From Lentzea indica (GTDB lineage: Bacteria > Actinomycetota > Actinomycetes > Mycobacteriales > Pseudonocardiaceae): a stretch of DNA of 64,000 bases. Both the position numbers and the translations under genes were made by a program. Location: NCBI RefSeq assembly GCF_012184385.1, contig NZ_VSRL01000005.1, positions 34,758 to 98,757 of the forward strand, given 5' to 3'. The notes under the pieces were generated by a model, which saw only the letters and a list, made by a program, of their open reading frames with translations, had not been told where the DNA came from and searched no databases. Shown in pieces: positions 42,503 to 51,333 of this stretch. How positions within the stretch are numbered: position 1 is the stretch's first letter; each line of letters begins with the position of its first letter.

Positions 42503-44142
42503 AGATCTCCCGCGTACGGCAGACGTGACATGGCGTCCGAGGTCATCCACTCGCGCAGGCGGTGGGTGGCCAGGACGTCGTCCTCGTTGTACTCGAGCAG
42601 CCGCCGCCGCTGATCGGTGTCGAGCGTGTCGCCGTTCATCCCGACCGCGGCCCGGTACCAGCGCATGGAGTTCTCGCCGCCGGCCTCCGGATCCCGCCAC
42701 GAGAACCCCGCGGCCGGCGCGATGATCTTCAGGCCCTTGCCGTGCGCACACAGGAACTGCTCGCGGACGATCCCGAACAGGTCCACCCAGGAGTCCGACT
42801 CGATGAACTCCTTGATCTGCGCCACCGTCGGAATGCCGGGCTTGCCCGCGAACCGTTCCGCCGACGCCAGCAGCCAGCGGTTCTCCGCCAGCTCGTTGTA
42901 GCAGTAGGCACGGAAGCTGAGGCCCCGCGCTTTCGCTCGCAACCTGACCCCCGTGAGCCAGGTCCAAAACTCGGCGAACGAGCGCGCTTCGTCATCGCAC
43001 GGCAGCGCGTCCCACGTGACGAACGAGCGGTAGCCGTGCTCCTCGTCGATGTCCTTTCCGGACAACAGGCAGCCCCACATGTACGCGCCGAGATCGCCGA
43101 AGCTCTCCATGTCGACGTCGACCTCGACGTCCGCGCGCGGCACGTTCATCTCGGGCACCCTGCGCACCAGCGTCAGGTCGCGCAGCCAGGCACGCGCCAG
43201 CACCACGGCGTCCCCGAACGGCATGCCCACGAGCTGGACCGGCCCGTCATCCCGTGGATCCAACGCAGCCAGCTCGTCCACAGTGGACAAGCCGGCCTTC
43301 CGCAGCGCCACGGCGTCCTCGCCGCGCACGACCAGGCTGACGTCCCGGCCTCGCTTGAGATCGTTGTCGCACGTCGGCCACCACGGGCACGTCTTGCAGT
43401 CGACGATCCGCGACGGCCTGGCGAGCGGGTCCTTCTGGTTCACGGCGGCGAGCGCCACGGCCAGCCTGTCGCTGAACCTGGCGTCGTACTCGGCCAGCGC
43501 GTTGCGGCCACCCGGCCACGTCGGCGCCTCCAGGTCGTGCCACAGCACGACGTCCGCGTCCATGCCGATCACGCCACCGGTCGCGCGCCCGTTCGTCGCG
43601 TACCCGGCGGCCTGCAGCTGCCGTTGCGCGTGAGCGAGCCTGAGCTGGTCACGCGGCTGCGGCCGGACCTTGCGGTGCGGGTCCGTGCGGCTGCTGCCGG
43701 GCAACGGCACGGTCAACGGACTGGTCCTGGCCCCCTGGCCGGGATCGGTGATCTTGTGCCGCACCACCAGCACCGGCACGTACCCGGTGGAGTCCTTGAC
43801 CAGCAGGTCGATCCCACCCCGCCGCCCACCACGCGTGTCACGAGGCAGCGCGGCTCCCCAGATGTACGGCGCGCCCATCTCCATCGCGGCGAGCGTGACG
43901 CGTTCACGATCCGCACTGCGAACATCCGGCCCGGTCGGCACCTCGAAGAGGTTCGAGCCGACGATCCGGCCGAGCGCGTCCGCCACCGCACGCCGGTGGT
44001 CGTAGGCGTCCGCTTTCCGTTGTTCCGAAGCCGGATCCGGCGCCGCCTTGGGGGCGTCGCGCATCTCCGGATCGTTTTCGAGGTGCACCCGCCGCCGACA
44101 ACGAGTGACCACGCCGGCGTCGAGCTGCACCTGGGAAGTCAC
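42499..44142 (-). CDS. TM0106-family RecB-like putative nuclease
   Basis: A 547-residue protein. The N-terminal RecB-like part includes GGIDLLVKDSTGYVPVLVVRHK (PD-D/ExK-like) and a four-cysteine type cluster near DCKTCPWWPTC that may hold an iron-sulfur cluster. The C-terminal part has an RNase-H-like fold (VDVDMESFGDL, YNEDDVLATHRLREWM) with DEDD-type acidic residues. Function is unproven. GTG 44142 is chosen; the frame runs on to 44583 without support. Confidence 0.83.
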   Translation of the reverse strand: MTSQVQLDAGVVTRCRRRVHLENDPEMRDAPKAAPDPASEQRKADAYDHRRAVADALGRIVGSNLFEVPTGPDVRSADRERVTLAAMEMGAPYIWGAALPRDTRGGRRGGIDLLVKDSTGYVPVLVVRHKITDPGQGARTSPLTVPLPGSSRTDPHRKVRPQPRDQLRLAHAQRQLQAAGYATNGRATGGVIGMDADVVLWHDLEAPTWPGGRNALAEYDARFSDRLAVALAAVNQKDPLARPSRIVDCKTCPWWPTCDNDLKRGRDVSLVVRGEDAVALRKAGLSTVDELAALDPRDDGPVQLVGMPFGDAVVLARAWLRDLTLVRRVPEMNVPRADVEVDVDMESFGDLGAYMWGCLLSGKDIDEEHGYRSFVTWDALPCDDEARSFAEFWTWLTGVRLRAKARGLSFRAYCYNELAENRWLLASAERFAGKPGIPTVAQIKEFIESDSWVDLFGIVREQFLCAHGKGLKIIAPAAGFSWRDPEAGGENSMRWYRAAVGMNGDTLDTDQRRRLLEYNEDDVLATHRLREWMTSDAMSRLPYAGDL

Positions 44143-44224
44143 GGAAGCAGGGTATGTCGCGCGTCGACCTGATGTGTCAGCAACCTGGGCAGTAAGTTTC
44201 ACGTGACGGAGGAGGTGTACCCGA

Positions 44225-44659
44225 ATGGCGCGCAAAACCGGGCATCTGATCACGCCCAGCAGGGCCAAGAACCTGGTCGGAGTGGCAAAGGTGGTGGCCC
44301 CCGCGCTCATTCCGGTGCTGGCCCCTGTGATCGCCCGCGGAGCCGGGATTCTGAGCGAGCAGTACGACCGGTACCGGGCGCGCAGGCTCGGCATCGACGT
44401 CGCCGACATCGGGAAGTACTCCGGGTACGGCGCCCGGCTGCACGCGCGGATTGTCGGCTTTTCGGAGTCGTTGGACGCATTACGGGCTTCCGATTCCGAG
44501 TGGGTTTCGAAGACGGAAGCACGGCTGGCGCAACTCCTCGCCGCGGTGCGCGCTGCCGAACGCATGCCGACGGCCCGGCGCAAAGCCGCGCACCGGGCCG
44601 TCGGAACCGATCTGGAGATGCTGGAGCAGGAACTGCTCAGGCGCCTGAACGTGCGCTGA
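44225..44659 (+). CDS. DUF6474-like conserved protein
   Basis: A 144-residue protein with a hydrophobic stretch near the start (VVAPALIPVLAPVIARGAGIL), a basic Tyr/Arg segment (YDRYRARRLGID) and a long helical C-terminus. GGAGGAGG precedes ATG 44225 by about ten bases. It fits an actinobacterial conserved family (DUF6474, by recollection). Overlaps the convergent BCCT transporter by 23 bases. Confidence 0.68.
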   Translation: MARKTGHLITPSRAKNLVGVAKVVAPALIPVLAPVIARGAGILSEQYDRYRARRLGIDVADIGKYSGYGARLHARIVGFSESLDALRASDSEWVSKTEARLAQLLAAVRAAERMPTARRKAAHRAVGTDLEMLEQELLRRLNVR

Positions 44660-46286
44660 CGTCCGGTGCTTTCCCCGTCACCTCGGCCACGGCCCTGACA
44701 GCGGCCTCCTCGACCACCTGTCCTGGATCGAGGTGCGCGGTCACCTCCTCCATGACCTCGGCGACCCGCTCCTCACGCTTGATCATCGGGTCGGTGCGCA
44801 GGTCCTTCGCCAACGACACGCACAGCCCGACCATCACGACCATGAACGGCAAGGCCGCGATGATCGTGAGGTTCTGCAGGCCTGTCAGCGCGTTGGACCC
44901 GCCGACCAGCAACATCACCGCGGCGACGGCACCGGTCAGCACACCCCAGAAGACCACCACCGGCTTCTTCGGCCGAATGGTGCCTTCCTGGGAGAGCGTT
45001 CCCATCACGATCGAGGCTGCGTCCGCACCGGACACGAAGAAGATCGCCACCAGCACCATCACGACGACACCGGCGATCGCCGCCAGCGGGAACTGGTCGA
45101 GCAGCGCGAAGAGCTGCGACTCCGGCGTCGACTGGCCGGCCAGGTCGACACCGCTGCGCTGCTCGAAGATCGCCGTCCCGCCCAGGACCGCGAACCACAC
45201 CAGCGACACGGCGGACGGCACGAGGATCACGCCCGCCACGAACTGCTTGATCGTGCGGCCGCGTGAGATCCGCGCGATGAACATGCCGACGAACGGCGTC
45301 CACGAGATCCACCACGCCCAGTAGAAGATCGTCCACCCGGACAGCCACGTCTCCGTCGCGTCGCCACCGGAGGCAGCGGTCCGTCCTGCCATGTTCGCGA
45401 GCTCGCGGAAGTAGTCGCCGAGCGCGGTGGGCACCAGGTTCAGGATGAAGACGGTCGGGCCGACCACGAACAGGAACAGCGCCAGCGTCACCGCCAGCAC
45501 CATGTTGATGTTCGAGAGCCACTGGATGCCCTTCGCGACACCGGAGACGGCGGACGCGACGAACGCCACGGTCAGGATCGCGATGATCGCGACCAGTGCG
45601 CCCTTGCCGACGTTGCCCGCCCAGCCGGCGGCCTCCAGCCCGCTCCCGATCTGCAGTGCGCCCAGGCCGAGCGACGCCGCCGACCCGAACAACGTCGCGA
45701 AGATCGCCATGACGTCGATGGCACGTCCCCAGCCGGACGCCGCCCGACGCCCCAGGAGCGGCGCGAAGGCGGAGCTGATCAGCGAGGACCGGCCACGGCG
45801 GAAGCTGCCGTACGCGATGGCGATGCCGACAACGGCGTAGATCGCCCACGGGTGCAACGTCCAGTGGAACAGCGTGGTGGCCATCGCCGTTTCGAGGGGA
45901 TCACCCTCGCTACCTGGCGGCGGCTTCACGAAGTGGGTCAGCGGCTCGTTGACGCCGTAGAACATCAGGCCGATGCCCATACCGGCACTGAACATCATCG
46001 CGACCCACGAAACGGTCTTGAACTCGGGTTTCTCGTCGTCTCTGCCGAGCGGGATCTTGCCGTAACGGCTGAACGCAAGCCACAGCGCGAAGACGACGAA
46101 CCCCGAGGCCGAGATCACGAAGGCCCATCCCAGATGCTGGATGATCCAGCCGATCGCCGTCTTCGACACCGAGGCCAGCGAGTCCGTGCCAACGATTCCC
46201 CAGGTCACGAACGCAAGCGTCAGACCAGCGGCAACGCCGAACACGACCCGGTCGGTACGGCCCGGCTGGTCGCATTGGTTGTGCAT
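44637..46286 (-). CDS. BCCT family glycine betaine/choline/carnitine transporter
   Basis: A 549-residue carrier with twelve helices. Signature motifs: MMFSAGMGIGLMFYGVNEPL (substrate/sodium region), TIFYWAWWISWTPFVGMFIARISRGRT (BCCT hallmark). Charged C-terminal tail may act in osmotic regulation as in BetP. Single gene, start ATG 46286 with AGGG close by. Confidence 0.93.
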   Translation of the reverse strand: MHNQCDQPGRTDRVVFGVAAGLTLAFVTWGIVGTDSLASVSKTAIGWIIQHLGWAFVISASGFVVFALWLAFSRYGKIPLGRDDEKPEFKTVSWVAMMFSAGMGIGLMFYGVNEPLTHFVKPPPGSEGDPLETAMATTLFHWTLHPWAIYAVVGIAIAYGSFRRGRSSLISSAFAPLLGRRAASGWGRAIDVMAIFATLFGSAASLGLGALQIGSGLEAAGWAGNVGKGALVAIIAILTVAFVASAVSGVAKGIQWLSNINMVLAVTLALFLFVVGPTVFILNLVPTALGDYFRELANMAGRTAASGGDATETWLSGWTIFYWAWWISWTPFVGMFIARISRGRTIKQFVAGVILVPSAVSLVWFAVLGGTAIFEQRSGVDLAGQSTPESQLFALLDQFPLAAIAGVVVMVLVAIFFVSGADAASIVMGTLSQEGTIRPKKPVVVFWGVLTGAVAAVMLLVGGSNALTGLQNLTIIAALPFMVVMVGLCVSLAKDLRTDPMIKREERVAEVMEEVTAHLDPGQVVEEAAVRAVAEVTGKAPDVSARSGA

Positions 46287-46344
46287 GCGGCCCTACTTAC
46301 CCGTTCGTGGACCGGGGCAAACTCCTCCGATTACCCTCAGCCCG

Positions 46345-46860
46345 GTGAGCACACGGTCGAGTGAGTTGCGCACCCTGCGTGGTGCCGGGCTCGCGCTGAC
46401 CTCTGCAACGCTCACGATCGCCGCTCACGGGCTGGGCGGCGGAGAGCTGTCGGAGTTCATCCACGCGTTGCCGCTGGTGGTGCTCATCGCGTTCGCCGCG
46501 TCGAGTCTCGCCGACAAGCGCACCGGGAAGCTCTCGGTCATCACCGGGCTCGGTACGGCCCAGCTCGCGCAGCACCTGCTGCTGACCTGGGTGAACCACG
46601 AGCACACGAACACGCTCACCGGGCAGATGTTCCTGGCGCACCTCGTCGCCGCGACGCTGACCGGGTTGCTCCTGTTCCACGCGGAGAACGCCCTGTTCAG
46701 GCTGTTCTCCGCGATCACTCGCCTGATCCCCCGCAGGCTCACGCCGCTGCCGGTCACCAAGCCGGTGCGGACGTTCACCAGCACGCCTTACGTGCAGAAC
46801 GCGCACTACACGCACTTGAGGCGTGCCAACGGGCGGCGCGGCCCGCCCTGTGGTTCCTGA
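46345..46860 (+). CDS. Membrane protein upstream of copper genes
   Basis: A 171-residue protein with about four hydrophobic helices and several His residues (HTNTLTGQMFLAHLVAATLTG, FHAEN, AHYTH). GTG 46345 is chosen. It precedes ycnI-copC-copD and probably belongs to that operon; a copper-related role is inferred. Confidence 0.72.
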   Translation: MSTRSSELRTLRGAGLALTSATLTIAAHGLGGGELSEFIHALPLVVLIAFAASSLADKRTGKLSVITGLGTAQLAQHLLLTWVNHEHTNTLTGQMFLAHLVAATLTGLLLFHAENALFRLFSAITRLIPRRLTPLPVTKPVRTFTSTPYVQNAHYTHLRRANGRRGPPCGS

Positions 46861-46907
46861 CACCCCGAATCCCCCCAATCCCTTTGGCAATCAGGAGCCA
46901 CAACTTC

Positions 46908-47642
46908 ATGTCGACAAATCGATTTGGCGTGCGCACGCTCGCCGTTCTAGCCGTGGCCGGCATCGCCGTGCTCGGCACCCCGACCATCGCATCGGCGCAC
47001 GTCAGCGCTCAGCCGGCCGAGTTCACCCAGGGCGGCCGCGCGACGTTCGCGTTCCGCGTCCCGAACGAGCGGGACAACGCAGGCACCACCAAGATCGAGG
47101 TGACGCTGCCGCAGGACACCCCGCTCACCTCGGTGCGCACCAAGCCAATGGCCGGTTGGAAGGCCGAGGCCGTCAAGGGCAAGCTCGACAAGCCCGTGAC
47201 CATCGCCGGCAAGGAGGTCACCGAGGCGTTCAAGACGATCACCTGGACCGCCGAGCCCGGCGTGAAGATCGGGGTCAACGAGTACCAGGAGTTCTTCGTC
47301 GCGCTCGGCACCCTTCCGGAGAAGGACACGCTGCTCCTGCCGACCAAGCAGACGTACGAGAACGGTGAGGTCGTGGACTGGAGCCAGGCGCCAGGCGCCG
47401 ACGGCAAGGAGCCGGAGCACCCGGCGCCCGCGCTGAAGCTCGCCCCGAAGAAGGCCGGTGACGACGGCCACGGTGGCCACGGCACGACGCCGGCCGCCAA
47501 CAGCAGCACCGACACGCACCAGGCGTCGGCTGCCGGTTCCGACAAGACCGCCCGCTACCTCGGTGGCGCCGGTCTCGCCGTCGGCGCGCTCGGCCTGGGC
47601 TTCGGCGTCGGCGCGATCCTGCGTTCGAGGCGCAAGGCATGA
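46908..47642 (+). CDS. YcnI-like DUF1775 copper-binding protein
   Basis: A 244-residue exported protein: signal peptide (LAVLAVAGIAVLGTPTIASA) so the mature protein begins with His (HVSAQPAEF), the copper ligand of YcnI. The DUF1775 domain follows, then a His-rich linker (DDGHGGHGTTP) and a C-terminal transmembrane helix. ATG 46908 has AGGAG upstream. ATGA overlap with copC. Confidence 0.9.
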   Translation: MSTNRFGVRTLAVLAVAGIAVLGTPTIASAHVSAQPAEFTQGGRATFAFRVPNERDNAGTTKIEVTLPQDTPLTSVRTKPMAGWKAEAVKGKLDKPVTIAGKEVTEAFKTITWTAEPGVKIGVNEYQEFFVALGTLPEKDTLLLPTKQTYENGEVVDWSQAPGADGKEPEHPAPALKLAPKKAGDDGHGGHGTTPAANSSTDTHQASAAGSDKTARYLGGAGLAVGALGLGFGVGAILRSRRKA

Positions 47643-48175
47643 AGCGCGCATTCATCGCGTGCCTGATCGCTGGTGCGGCCGTGCTCGTCACGGCCGCCCC
47701 CGCGGCGGCGCACAACGCTCTGATCAGCAGCGACCCGAAGGACAAGACCTCGCTGGAGGTCGGCCCGTCGACCGTCACGCTGACGTTCGACCAGGACGTG
47801 CAGGGCGGCCAGGGCATCAACACGATCTCTGTCGTCGACGCCAACGGCGGCCACTACGAGGTCGCGGGCGACCCGACGATCAAGGACAACGCGGTCTCCA
47901 CGAAGGTCAACGCGCTCGGCAAGGCCGGGCAGTACAAGATCGGCTATCGCATCCTGTCCGCGGACGGCCACCCGGTGTCCGGTGAGCTGACGTTCACGCT
48001 CACGAAGGACGGCACCGGCACGCCCACCGCGCCGACGAGCGCGAACACGGCGTCCGGCAGCGACGGTTCGAGCGACGGCCTGCCCATCTGGGTGTGGATC
48101 GTCGGCGCCGTGGTGCTGCTCGGCGGTGGCGTCTTCTTCGCCCTGCGCGGCGGTGGCGGAGGCACGAAGGCATGA
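47639..48175 (+). CDS. copC: CopC domain copper-binding protein
   Basis: A 178-residue protein: signal peptide ending AAA, mature N-terminus HNALISSDPKDKT with the N-terminal His copper ligand, and the second site around SADGHPVSGELTF. A Ser/Thr linker and one transmembrane helix anchor it. Starts in overlap with ycnI and ends in overlap with copD (ATGA both sides). Confidence 0.9.
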   Translation: MKRAFIACLIAGAAVLVTAAPAAAHNALISSDPKDKTSLEVGPSTVTLTFDQDVQGGQGINTISVVDANGGHYEVAGDPTIKDNAVSTKVNALGKAGQYKIGYRILSADGHPVSGELTFTLTKDGTGTPTAPTSANTASGSDGSSDGLPIWVWIVGAVVLLGGGVFFALRGGGGGTKA

Positions 48176-49191
48176 GCGACGTCCGGACCACCGCCCCCAC
48201 CCACTACCGCGTGCTCGCCGGGCTCGTCTTCGGCGCACTCGCGGGCATCGCGCTCGGCCTGGTGCTGGCACCACCGCTCGTGGTCGCCGGTGTGGTGGAC
48301 GCCGGGGCGGCGGTCCGGTACGGCCTGCCGGTCACACGGGTGCTGCTCGACGTCTCGGCGACCATCGTCGTCGGGCTGTCGATCCTGCCGAAGCTGCTCG
48401 GCTTCGACCGGCCGACGCACACCGAACCCGTCATGAGGATCGCCAGGCCGGCAGCGGTCATCGCCGCCGCGGTCTGGGTGGTCACCGCTCTGCTGGCGAT
48501 CGTGCTGCAGGCCGCCGAGCTGCGGCCGGGCAGCGACGTCAGCATCGGCAACGCCATCGACTACATCGCGACGGTCGGCGCGGGCAAGGGCCTGCTCTTC
48601 AGCGCGGCCTGCGCGTTCGTCTACGTGGTGATCGGCGTGATGGCCGTGCGCAGCGGCGAGTCCGTGCCCGCTGAGCTGCGGATTCTCATCTCGATGTTCG
48701 GACTGCTGCCGATCCCGGTGACAGGGCACGCCTCCAACTGGAAGTACCACGACTACTCGATGGTCTCCATGGAGCTGCACGTGCTGGGCGCCGCGGCGTG
48801 GACCGGTGGGCTCGGTGCGTTGATGGCGCTGGTCGCCTACCGCAAGGGGCTGCTGGCGATCGCGCTGCCGAAGTTCTCGAAGGTCGCGACCATCAGCCTG
48901 ATCGTCGTCGCGGTGACAGGCCTGTTCAACGGGCTGCTGGAGCTGATCCTCAACCCCGTCGTCCCGTTTCCGCAGTCGATGTTCACGACCGGTTACGGCT
49001 TGCTGTTCATCGGCAAGACCGTGTGCGCGGTGCTGATCGCGGTGCTCGGCGCGCACATCCGGTGGCGGTTGCTACCGAAGATCTCTCAGCACAAGGTCAC
49101 CGCGATCGTGCAGTGGGCGGTGCTGGAGGTGACCATCATGGGCGTCGCGTTCGGGCTCGCCGTGGTGCTCAGCCGGGCCCCGGTGAGCTGA
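48172..49191 (+). CDS. copD: CopD family copper-resistance membrane protein
   Basis: A 339-residue membrane protein with about eight helices and the CopD domain (FGLLPIPVTGHASNWKYH, SMELHVLGAAAWTGGLGAL with the conserved His residues). With CopC it is thought to import copper. ATG 48172 is coupled to copC. Overlaps the convergent LysR gene by 23 bases. Confidence 0.88.
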   Translation: MSDVRTTAPTHYRVLAGLVFGALAGIALGLVLAPPLVVAGVVDAGAAVRYGLPVTRVLLDVSATIVVGLSILPKLLGFDRPTHTEPVMRIARPAAVIAAAVWVVTALLAIVLQAAELRPGSDVSIGNAIDYIATVGAGKGLLFSAACAFVYVVIGVMAVRSGESVPAELRILISMFGLLPIPVTGHASNWKYHDYSMVSMELHVLGAAAWTGGLGALMALVAYRKGLLAIALPKFSKVATISLIVVAVTGLFNGLLELILNPVVPFPQSMFTTGYGLLFIGKTVCAVLIAVLGAHIRWRLLPKISQHKVTAIVQWAVLEVTIMGVAFGLAVVLSRAPVS

Positions 49192-50011
49192 CCTCCGTCG
49201 CCACCCGGACCAGGTCGGCCACGGCACGCGACCTGCTGTGCGATGGCCACGCGATCGCCGTCGTCACCTTCGGCGCGTCCACCACCGGTATCGCGGTCAG
49301 GCCTTCGAGCAGGCCCGTGCGTACGACTTCCGGCATGACCGCGATCGCACGGCCGAGCGCGATCATCTGGAACAGCTGCGTCAGGTTGTGCACTTCCACG
49401 CCGGGGCCGGGAAGGTAGGTGCCGTCGGGCTCCGGCCAGCGCGCGAGTTCAGGCAGGTCGATGACGTCGGCCATCCGCAGCTGCGCCGCGCCGGCCAGCG
49501 GATGCGAGGTCGACAGGATCGCGAACTGGCTCTCGGTGCGCAGGGCCTCGACGTCGAGACCCGCGGTCGAGTCGTACGGCTCGTGCAGGATCGCCACGTC
49601 GGCCCGACCGTCGAGCAGCGGTTGCCGGGTGTGGGCCTCGCACAGCAGCAGGTCGACGGCGACCGCACCGGGTTCGGCGGCGTAGGCGTCGAGCAGCTTC
49701 GCCAGGAGTTCGTTCGAACCACCGGCCTTGGCGGCCAGCACCAGCGAAGGCCGGTCGACGCTGCGGGTACGCCTCTCGGCCGCGGCAATCGCACCGAGGA
49801 TCGCCGTTCCTTCGGCCAGCAGCACCGCGCCGGCGTCGGTGAGCGACACCTTGCGGCTGGTGCGGGTCAGCAGCGCGACGCCGAGCCGGTGTTCGAGCTG
49901 GGCGATCGTCCGCGACAGCGGTGGCTGGGCGATGCCGAGACGGTCGGCGGCCCGGCCGAAGTGCAGTTCTTCCGCGACCGCGACGAAGTACCGAAGCTCT
50001 CGGGTCTCCAC
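49169..50011 (-). CDS. LysR-family transcriptional regulator
   Basis: A 280-residue regulator with the N-terminal helix-turn-helix (LRYFVAVAEELHFGRAADRL, QPPLSRTIAQLEHRLG) and a substrate-binding domain. Divergent from the SDR at 50099; the gap contains a T-N11-A palindrome, so it probably controls both genes. Confidence 0.91.
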   Translation of the reverse strand: METRELRYFVAVAEELHFGRAADRLGIAQPPLSRTIAQLEHRLGVALLTRTSRKVSLTDAGAVLLAEGTAILGAIAAAERRTRSVDRPSLVLAAKAGGSNELLAKLLDAYAAEPGAVAVDLLLCEAHTRQPLLDGRADVAILHEPYDSTAGLDVEALRTESQFAILSTSHPLAGAAQLRMADVIDLPELARWPEPDGTYLPGPGVEVHNLTQLFQMIALGRAIAVMPEVVRTGLLEGLTAIPVVDAPKVTTAIAWPSHSRSRAVADLVRVATEVSSPGPG

Positions 50012-50025
50012 CCGTCCACGCTATC

Positions 50026-50042
50026 GATACCGGCCGGGTATC
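50026..50042. promoter_or_regulatory. LysR-type operator (T-N11-A)
   Basis: GATACC-GGCCG-GGTATC, a perfect 6-bp inverted repeat that contains T-N11-A. It is 15 bases from the LysR start and 57 from the SDR start. Confidence 0.6.
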
Positions 50043-50098
50043 GCTGCCACACCGAAGTGATGTTGGTCTTGAACGCGTGTCCGACCACGATCAAAGGC

Positions 50099-50818
50099 AT
50101 GAGCGAACAGACGATTGCGCTGGTCACCGGCGCGAACAAGGGCATCGGGTACGAGATCGCGGCAGGGCTCGGCGCACTGGGGATGAGCGTCGGGGTTGGC
50201 GCGCGGGACCGTCAACGAGGCGAGGAGGCGACGGCGAAACTGCAGGCGGAGGGCGTTGACGCGTTCTTCGTACCGTTGGACGTGACCGACGACGAGAGCG
50301 CCACCGAAGCAGCAGCACTGTTCGAGGAGCGGTTCGGCCGACTCGACGTGCTGGTCAACAACGCCGCGATCGCCGGAGGGTGGCCGGACCAGCCGTCCAC
50401 GACGACGCCGGAGAGCATCAGGGCGGTGCTGGAGACGAACGTGATCGGCGTCGTCCGGGTCACCAACGCGTTGTTGCCGCTGCTGAGCCGTTCACAGAGG
50501 CCGCGAATCGTGAACCTGTCGAGCCACGTCGCATCGCTGACCTTGCAAAGCACACCTGGTGTCAGCCTCGGCGGGGTCAGCGGGACCTACTCGCCGTCGA
50601 AGACGTACCTGAACGCGATCACCGTCCAGTACGCCAAGGAACTGGAGAACATCAAGGTCAACGGTGCGTGCCCCGGATACGTGGCGACCGATCTCAACGG
50701 CTTCCAGGGGACCGACACACCCGCGGAGGGAGCCAGGATCGCGATCAGGCTGGCCACCCTGCCCGACGACGGTCCGACCGGCGGACTGTTCGACCACAGC
50801 GGATCGGTGCCCTGGTGA
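50099..50818 (+). CDS. SDR family oxidoreductase (carbonyl-reductase type)
   Basis: A 239-residue short-chain dehydrogenase: TGANKGIGYEIA NADP loop, LVNNAAI, and YSPSK active site. It resembles plant/bacterial carbonyl reductases (NmrA-free, short). ATG 50099 after AAAGG. Likely target of the divergent LysR regulator. Confidence 0.88.
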   Translation: MSEQTIALVTGANKGIGYEIAAGLGALGMSVGVGARDRQRGEEATAKLQAEGVDAFFVPLDVTDDESATEAAALFEERFGRLDVLVNNAAIAGGWPDQPSTTTPESIRAVLETNVIGVVRVTNALLPLLSRSQRPRIVNLSSHVASLTLQSTPGVSLGGVSGTYSPSKTYLNAITVQYAKELENIKVNGACPGYVATDLNGFQGTDTPAEGARIAIRLATLPDDGPTGGLFDHSGSVPW

Positions 50819-50899
50819 TTGTTCAACGTGAAACATCCGCAGACTCGGGCCGGACTCGGTGAGTGGTCCGATCGGCGCGACGAGCTGCGCACGAACGGA

Positions 50900-51322
50900 C
50901 TAGTCGGTGATCAGTCGAGCCGAAGATTCTTCGCGCATCCGCGCCAGCCGGTTCATCGTCCGCTGACCGCGGCGGTCCAGCTCGCGACTGTCGATCCAGC
51001 CGTTGGCGTAGTAGCGGTAGTCCTGCGCCAGTGCCACGAGCTCCGCGAGGTAGTCGGCAGATCGACGCCGTCGCTCCTCGTCGAACGCCGCCAGCAGCGG
51101 CAGCTGGGTGTCCACCACCTCGTCGAGCAACTGCGCGGACCGCAGCGCTCTCCTGGAACGCCACCTCCGAGTAAGGCTCACGCGCCGCACCTCGTCCTTC
51201 GCCCCGACCTGCCGCACCTTAGGCGTGGATTTCTTGCCCGTCGATGCTGCATTCGTGTGCGAAGGTCCTGGCGTTACCGGTTCGTGTCCCACACCATCCA
51301 AAAGTGATGCTAAGGGGCCCAA
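50900..51322 (-). CDS. Hypothetical protein, highly charged helical
   Basis: Up to 140 residues. The C-terminal 100 residues are strongly helical and charged (SAQLLDEVVDTQLPLLAAFDEERRRRSADYLAEL). Start uncertain: TTG 51322 opens the frame; GTG further in could be used; no ribosome site stands out. It follows the HTH-TPR regulator by 11 bases on the same strand and may be its downstream operon partner. Confidence 0.5.
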   Translation of the reverse strand: MGPLASLLDGVGHEPVTPGPSHTNAASTGKKSTPKVRQVGAKDEVRRVSLTRRWRSRRALRSAQLLDEVVDTQLPLLAAFDEERRRRSADYLAELVALAQDYRYYANGWIDSRELDRRGQRTMNRLARMREESSARLITD

Positions 51323-51333
51323 ACGAGATGAGG

